IMG/VR virus record: IMGVR_UViG_3300046522_000644
Location: 1 to 34,112 of that record
Source: a virus
Strand: one strand, 5' to 3'
Length of the DNA stretch: 34,112 nucleotides
Both the position numbers and the translations under genes were made by a program. This document shows, in pieces, positions 31,651 to 34,112 of this stretch; position 1 is the first letter of the stretch; the number at the start of each line of letters is the position of its first letter. The notes under the pieces are model-generated. The model was not told the DNA's origin and searched no databases. It was given only the letters and a program-made list of their open reading frames with translations.

Positions 31651-31967
31651 AAATTATTATGAATTTCTTTAATTAACTCATCAACCTCTAAGTTTGATAC
31701 TTCAACTTCAGTTTCATTATTGATTGTAAACTTTTTAATTTTACTTGCTTTATATGAGTTGATAAGCCATGTTGCAAGGGTTTTAAGCACATCATATGAT
31801 GCTCCGGCCGCAACACCAATTACTATATCGTATAAAGCGCTATCACAAGTTAGCCCATTATAATTTCGAGGTACCACAGTTAATTTAAAATTAGAATTCA
31901 ATAAATTATCTTTCTGGAAAGAGGCAATATCCTCAATAAATATCTTGTTAAATTCAATTTTTTGCAT
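31635..31967 (-). CDS. Small hypothetical protein with one hydrophobic segment
   Basis: The 110-residue product has a hydrophobic central stretch (LYDIVIGVAAGASYDVLKTL) and a charged C-terminus (EVEVSNLEVDELIKEIHNNL). The pattern of small beta N-terminus, glycine-containing helix and acidic end recalls effector-associated constant components of conflict systems, but the match is weak. It lies between the lipoprotein pair and the Mnt-like repressor, on the same strand as the latter with a gap of about 70 bases. Unknown function. Confidence 0.55.
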   Translation of the reverse strand: MQKIEFNKIFIEDIASFQKDNLLNSNFKLTVVPRNYNGLTCDSALYDIVIGVAAGASYDVLKTLATWLINSYKASKIKKFTINNETEVEVSNLEVDELIKEIHNNLKKAP

Positions 31968-32036
31968 GATTTCTCTCTTTTTATGTTTTCGACATTTTAA
32001 TTAGTTTTCTTAAAGTAGAGGATATCCGGTTCCCCA

Positions 32037-32486
32037 TCATTCCTTATCCTTATGTACATAATGATCTTCAACAATCAGCCAACCAAGACTTTTTTTACCA
32101 TTATCTACAACATCAATATGATTGTTGCCTTTATAAACCAGAACATCTTTATTAAAAAACTTCAATGAATTCCAGAAAGAAGAGTTACTCAAAACTTCCA
32201 GAGATAGATGGATATCATCACGAAGACTTGAAAGTCCCTGTGTGTAATCCAAATCAAGCGTATTCAACAATTTCCCATAAATGACACGCTTTTTACCATC
32301 TTTTAACGGGATTATTCTGACATCAGCTTGGTTGTTGCTAAAATTAGTCGCCGGTAAAAAACTCTCTTCTAGACGATGTACTGCTTCAGCATTTATTGAT
32401 CTACCGCTTTCTTTAGCCGCATCTTCAACTTGTTGTTTGAGTTCTTGTGGAACACGTAAATTAAATTGAGGATCTGTTCTAGCCAT
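32037..32486 (-). CDS. Mnt/Arc-type ribbon-helix-helix repressor
   Basis: The start is ATG 32486 (MARTDPQFNLRVPQELKQQV); the in-frame TTG at 32501 is less likely. Residues 1-45 closely follow P22 Mnt and Arc: a beta-strand PQFNLRVP, then a helix, then GRSINAEAVHRLEESF. The extra 100 residues are beta-rich and unrelated to the Mnt tetramer helix; they may bind a ligand or partner. It is divergent from the Arc-like gene at 32595 across a 108-base region with repeated ACCGT sites, matching the mnt-arc arrangement of P22 immI. Expected role is repression of the arc-ant promoter during lysogeny. Confidence 0.82.
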   Translation of the reverse strand: MARTDPQFNLRVPQELKQQVEDAAKESGRSINAEAVHRLEESFLPATNFSNNQADVRIIPLKDGKKRVIYGKLLNTLDLDYTQGLSSLRDDIHLSLEVLSNSSFWNSLKFFNKDVLVYKGNNHIDVVDNGKKSLGWLIVEDHYVHKDKE

Positions 32487-32525
32487 CAAAGTGAAGTCCA
32501 AAAATTTTTATAAGAATATGCTAGT

Positions 32526-32571
32526 ACCGTGCTTGACTTCAATATTAGCACCGTAATAGTATTATCACCGT
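32526..32571. promoter_or_regulatory. Operator-promoter region between Mnt-like and Arc-like genes
   Basis: Three ACCGT motifs occur at 32526, 32550 and 32567, in contexts TAGTACCGTG, TAGCACCGTA and TATCACCGTG. TTGACT (32533-32538) and TAGTAT (32557-32562) form a sigma-70 promoter for the Arc-like gene with an 18-base spacer. The motifs thus overlie and flank the promoter. ATCACCGTGAT is also a near-palindrome (ATCAC/GTGAT). Likely binding sites of one or both ribbon-helix-helix repressors. Confidence 0.65.
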
Positions 32572-32594
32572 GATATCACAAAACGGAACACTAT

Positions 32595-32750
32595 ATGGCT
32601 AGAAACGATAAACAATTAAATGTTCGTATGCCTTGCGAATTGATTGAAGAGCTAAAAAAGAATGCTGAACAAAGCAGACGTTCATTAACAGCTCAATTAA
32701 ATTTCATTATCGAAGAGTGGCTAAAAGATCAGCCTAAAATCATTAAATAG
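32595..32750 (+). CDS. Arc-like ribbon-helix-helix repressor
   Basis: The 51-residue product MARNDKQLNVRMPCELIEEL... ends LTAQLNFIIEEWLKDQPK. It has the strand QLNVRMP, helix A, turn with QSRRSLTAQL, and helix B of the Arc/MetJ fold; P22 Arc has 53 residues. It would bind as dimers to the upstream ACCGT sites and limit transcription of itself and the antirepressor gene 68 bases downstream. The divergent neighbour is Mnt-like. The ribosome site is weak (GGAAC). Confidence 0.85.
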   Translation: MARNDKQLNVRMPCELIEELKKNAEQSRRSLTAQLNFIIEEWLKDQPKIIK

Positions 32751-32759
32751 AAAAACAAT

Positions 32760-32792
32760 GAAGCCCCTGAATCTTGGCGGACTAGGGGCTTC
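32760..32792. promoter_or_regulatory. Hairpin in the arc-ant gap; attenuator or antisense RNA terminator
   Basis: GAAGCCCCT pairs with AGGGGCTTC around 15 bases. On the plus strand no T tract follows, so it is not a plus-strand terminator. On the minus strand it is followed by ATTGTTTTT, which could end an antisense transcript. In P22 the same gap holds the sar antisense RNA that blocks ant translation. Confidence 0.5.
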
Positions 32793-32818
32793 TATCCAAC
32801 TCGGTTAGGAGATCAGAT

Positions 32819-33622
32819 ATGACAAGTCTAGCATTAACATTTAATGAAGTGAACTTACACCCAATTTCTATAGAGGATGGGCAGGTGTGGATAGGGGCAA
32901 CCCAAATTGGGTTAGCCTTAAGATACGCAAATCCTGAAACGGCTGTAATTAAACTGTTTAATCGAAATATTGAAGAGTTTTCTACAAATATGACTCGGTT
33001 AGTAGAAATGAAAACAAATGGTGGTTTGCAATCTATAAGAGTTTTTTCACTTCGAGGTTGCCATCTTATTGCTATGTTCGCAAAAACTGCGATTGCTAAA
33101 GAATTCCGTAAATGGGTTTTAGATATTCTAGATCGGGAAGTTCAACCAAAACATAAAACTCACAAATCTGAACGTGTATCACTTAACGATGCCATTCACT
33201 TACTAGTGGCCAAAACTAAAAACCTGAACTTCTCTGATGCCTACAAACTGGTGCACCAGCGTTTTGGTGTAGAAGGCATAGATGAAATTTCTTTTGATGA
33301 GATTCCTGTAGCGGTTGAATATGTTCACCACCTAATTGCTCTTATGAGCAATAAAAACGGTAATACAGGACTAGACACCAACGTTAAAGCTATGGCGATA
33401 TACCTAGCTTGGTTAAGCGGGTGGTGGAGACAGTTTGGCCCTGCGGTAAGAGGTATTAATCCGCATATGGCCGCAGCAATCCATGATTATTTTAATGATG
33501 GAGGCTTTGTCGCTTGGTCATTTATTGAAAAAGATAAGAGAGCCGAGCTACATAAACGTATAGATACTCATCCTTGGCATTTACCACCAATGGATCGTTA
33601 TCATTTGCTAAATAGAAACTAA
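32819..33622 (+). CDS. BRO-N family antirepressor (Ant position)
   Basis: The 267-residue product has a BRO-N domain in residues about 1-115: EDGQVWIGATQIGLALRYAN, then RVFSLRGCHLIAMFAKT and AKEFRKWVLDILDRE. The C-terminal part (from residue 120) has helices seen in phage antirepressor companions, ending HPWHLPPMDRYHLLNRN. TTAGGAGATC sets the start. Antirepressors of this kind bind and inactivate the prophage repressor, promoting induction. It follows the Arc-like gene, as ant follows arc in P22. Confidence 0.85.
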   Translation: MTSLALTFNEVNLHPISIEDGQVWIGATQIGLALRYANPETAVIKLFNRNIEEFSTNMTRLVEMKTNGGLQSIRVFSLRGCHLIAMFAKTAIAKEFRKWVLDILDREVQPKHKTHKSERVSLNDAIHLLVAKTKNLNFSDAYKLVHQRFGVEGIDEISFDEIPVAVEYVHHLIALMSNKNGNTGLDTNVKAMAIYLAWLSGWWRQFGPAVRGINPHMAAAIHDYFNDGGFVAWSFIEKDKRAELHKRIDTHPWHLPPMDRYHLLNRN

Positions 33623-33630
33623 TAGTTCAG

Positions 33631-33658
33631 TGGAGATGACGGGAGTTGAACCCGCGTC
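33631..33658 (-). ncRNA. ssrA (3' fragment): 28-base tmRNA (ssrA) 3'-end copy, probable attachment core
   Basis: On the minus strand GACGCGGGTTCAACTCCCGT then CATCTCCA, the T-arm and 3' acceptor strand of tmRNA (E. coli has GGACGCGGGTTCAACTCCCG at the same place). No tmRNA body lies to the right of it, so it is only a fragment. Short 3'-end duplications of tmRNA are typical integration cores of phages and islands. The orientation does not fit a simple right-end junction (see findings). Confidence 0.65.
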
Positions 33659-33663
33659 TTTAA

Positions 33664-33687
33664 GAGCTCTCTTCGGAGGGCTTTTTT
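33664..33687 (+). terminator. Terminator after tmRNA fragment
   Basis: AGCTCTC pairs with GAGGGCT (one T-G pair) around TTCG, followed by six Ts. The same stem sequence with another loop ends the lysis module at 21991. It would terminate transcription from the antirepressor gene. Confidence 0.85.
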
Positions 33688-34012
33688 ATGTAATGAGCAT
33701 ATAAAAACTAGAAAAATAATATTTTTATGCTTTTGTAATTCCTATCAAATATCAGTACAAAAATGACTCCAATAGATGTAATGTCTAGATGGTTATTTAC
33801 ATGAAAATTACAACATCTTAAAAAAGAAATCTTTATATAAAGCTTCAAAATAGATGTTGTCACTTATGTCAGTAAAATGATTATTAGATTTAACTGTTTT
33901 GCAAGAATTTTGCATTTATTTTGCAGGACATCGAAATAAATCTAATAAACTTAAAATTAATCAAATAGATATGGAATTTCTAAAATATTTATTCTTTATG
34001 GAGAAAGAATAT
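33688..34012. other. AT-rich gap between prophage end and permease gene
   Basis: No coding frame of note. It holds a 9-bp inverted repeat (ACAACATCT at 33810-33818, AGATGTTGT at 33852-33860) and the phased TTTTGCA repeats listed separately. The permease promoter is presumably here, but no good sigma-70 pair was found. Confidence 0.5.
33897..33925 (+). repeat. Three TTTTGCA repeats at 11-base spacing
   Basis: TTTTGCA begins at 33897, 33908 and 33919, exactly 11 bases apart, so all lie on one face of the helix. They are about 90 bases upstream of the GntP-type permease start. Confidence 0.75.
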
Positions 34013-34112
34013 ATGTGGGAATTATTTGTAATTCTACTTTCGCTTGGGCTGTTAATGTACACAGCTTACAAGGGTTTTTCCGTCATTCTCATGGCACCAA
34101 TTTGTGCCTTAC
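34013..34112 (+). CDS. GntP-type gluconate/organic acid permease, 3' end outside window
   Basis: ATG 34013 has GGAGAAAG upstream. The 33 visible residues (MWELFVILLSLGLLMYTAYK, then GFSVILMAPICAL) match the first span and the Y-x-G-F/Y-S-V-I-L-x-A-P segment of the GntP family, proton symporters for gluconate and related acids. This is ordinary chromosomal content and indicates that the prophage ends between 33658 and here. Confidence 0.7.
   Translation, partial: MWELFVILLSLGLLMYTAYKGFSVILMAPICAL

Noticed and set aside
33600-34010. Complete tmRNA or tRNA gene
   Set aside because: Only the final 28 bases match; the preceding minus-strand sequence is a plus-strand terminator and AT-rich DNA without tag-peptide or cloverleaf.
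1-34112. CRISPR array or complete insertion sequence
   Set aside because: No regularly spaced repeats with unique spacers and no transposase-like frames were seen. The TTTTGCA triplets have only 4-base gaps.

Overview
The window is the right-hand part of an integrated prophage in a low-GC gammaproteobacterium, most likely Acinetobacter (A. baumannii or a close relative). Grounds for this are the AT-rich codon use, Acinetobacter-type prophage products (a DUF4882-like secreted protein, a GH108 endolysin, a tail spike ending in a PAQPAGYLSI-type C-terminus) and an Sbal_3080-like lipoprotein. The genus call is recognition from memory, not a search.

Layout. (1) 1-15534 is a lambda-type siphovirus tail module: fibre-like protein (cut by the window edge), tail tube, tail assembly chaperone G with a -1 frameshift to G-T, tape measure, then M-, L-, K- and J-like tip proteins. 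The order matches lambda V-G/GT-H-M-L-K-J, but a four-gene envelope-protein cassette (3080-5490, including a protein with two tandem TonB C-terminal domains) sits between the chaperone and the tape measure, and a 53-residue membrane protein between H and M. Many structural genes are directly preceded by a strong intrinsic terminator. (2) 15685-19225 holds two different beta-helix tail spikes in tandem. (3) 19355-22002 is lysis: holin candidate, two accessory genes, GH108 endolysin and a 32-codon lipoprotein gene.

(4) 22003-31967 is an accessory region made of small cassettes. It contains a T6SS-like unit on the minus strand: a free-standing VgrG C-terminal fragment, a lytic-transglycosylase-like effector and a four-helix membrane immunity candidate, with ATGA overlaps. 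Next to it is a second, truncated effector with its own immunity paralogue. Around these lie an Imm40-like immunity protein, several lipoproteins, a proteasome-beta-like Ntn hydrolase, an HNH nuclease and a papain/transglutaminase-like protein. Three degraded copies of the endolysin or lipopeptide 3' end are scattered through it, as if cassettes were added repeatedly at the end of the lysis module.

(5) 32037-33622 reproduces the layout of the phage P22 immI region: a Mnt-like repressor divergent from a 51-residue Arc-like repressor followed by an Ant-type BRO-N antirepressor. (6) At 33631-33658 is a 28-base copy of the 3' end of tmRNA (ssrA), probably an attachment core, followed by a terminator and the start of a GntP-type permease gene (34013 on) that looks chromosomal. 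No integrase, packaging or head genes, intact tRNA, CRISPR array or complete insertion sequence was seen.
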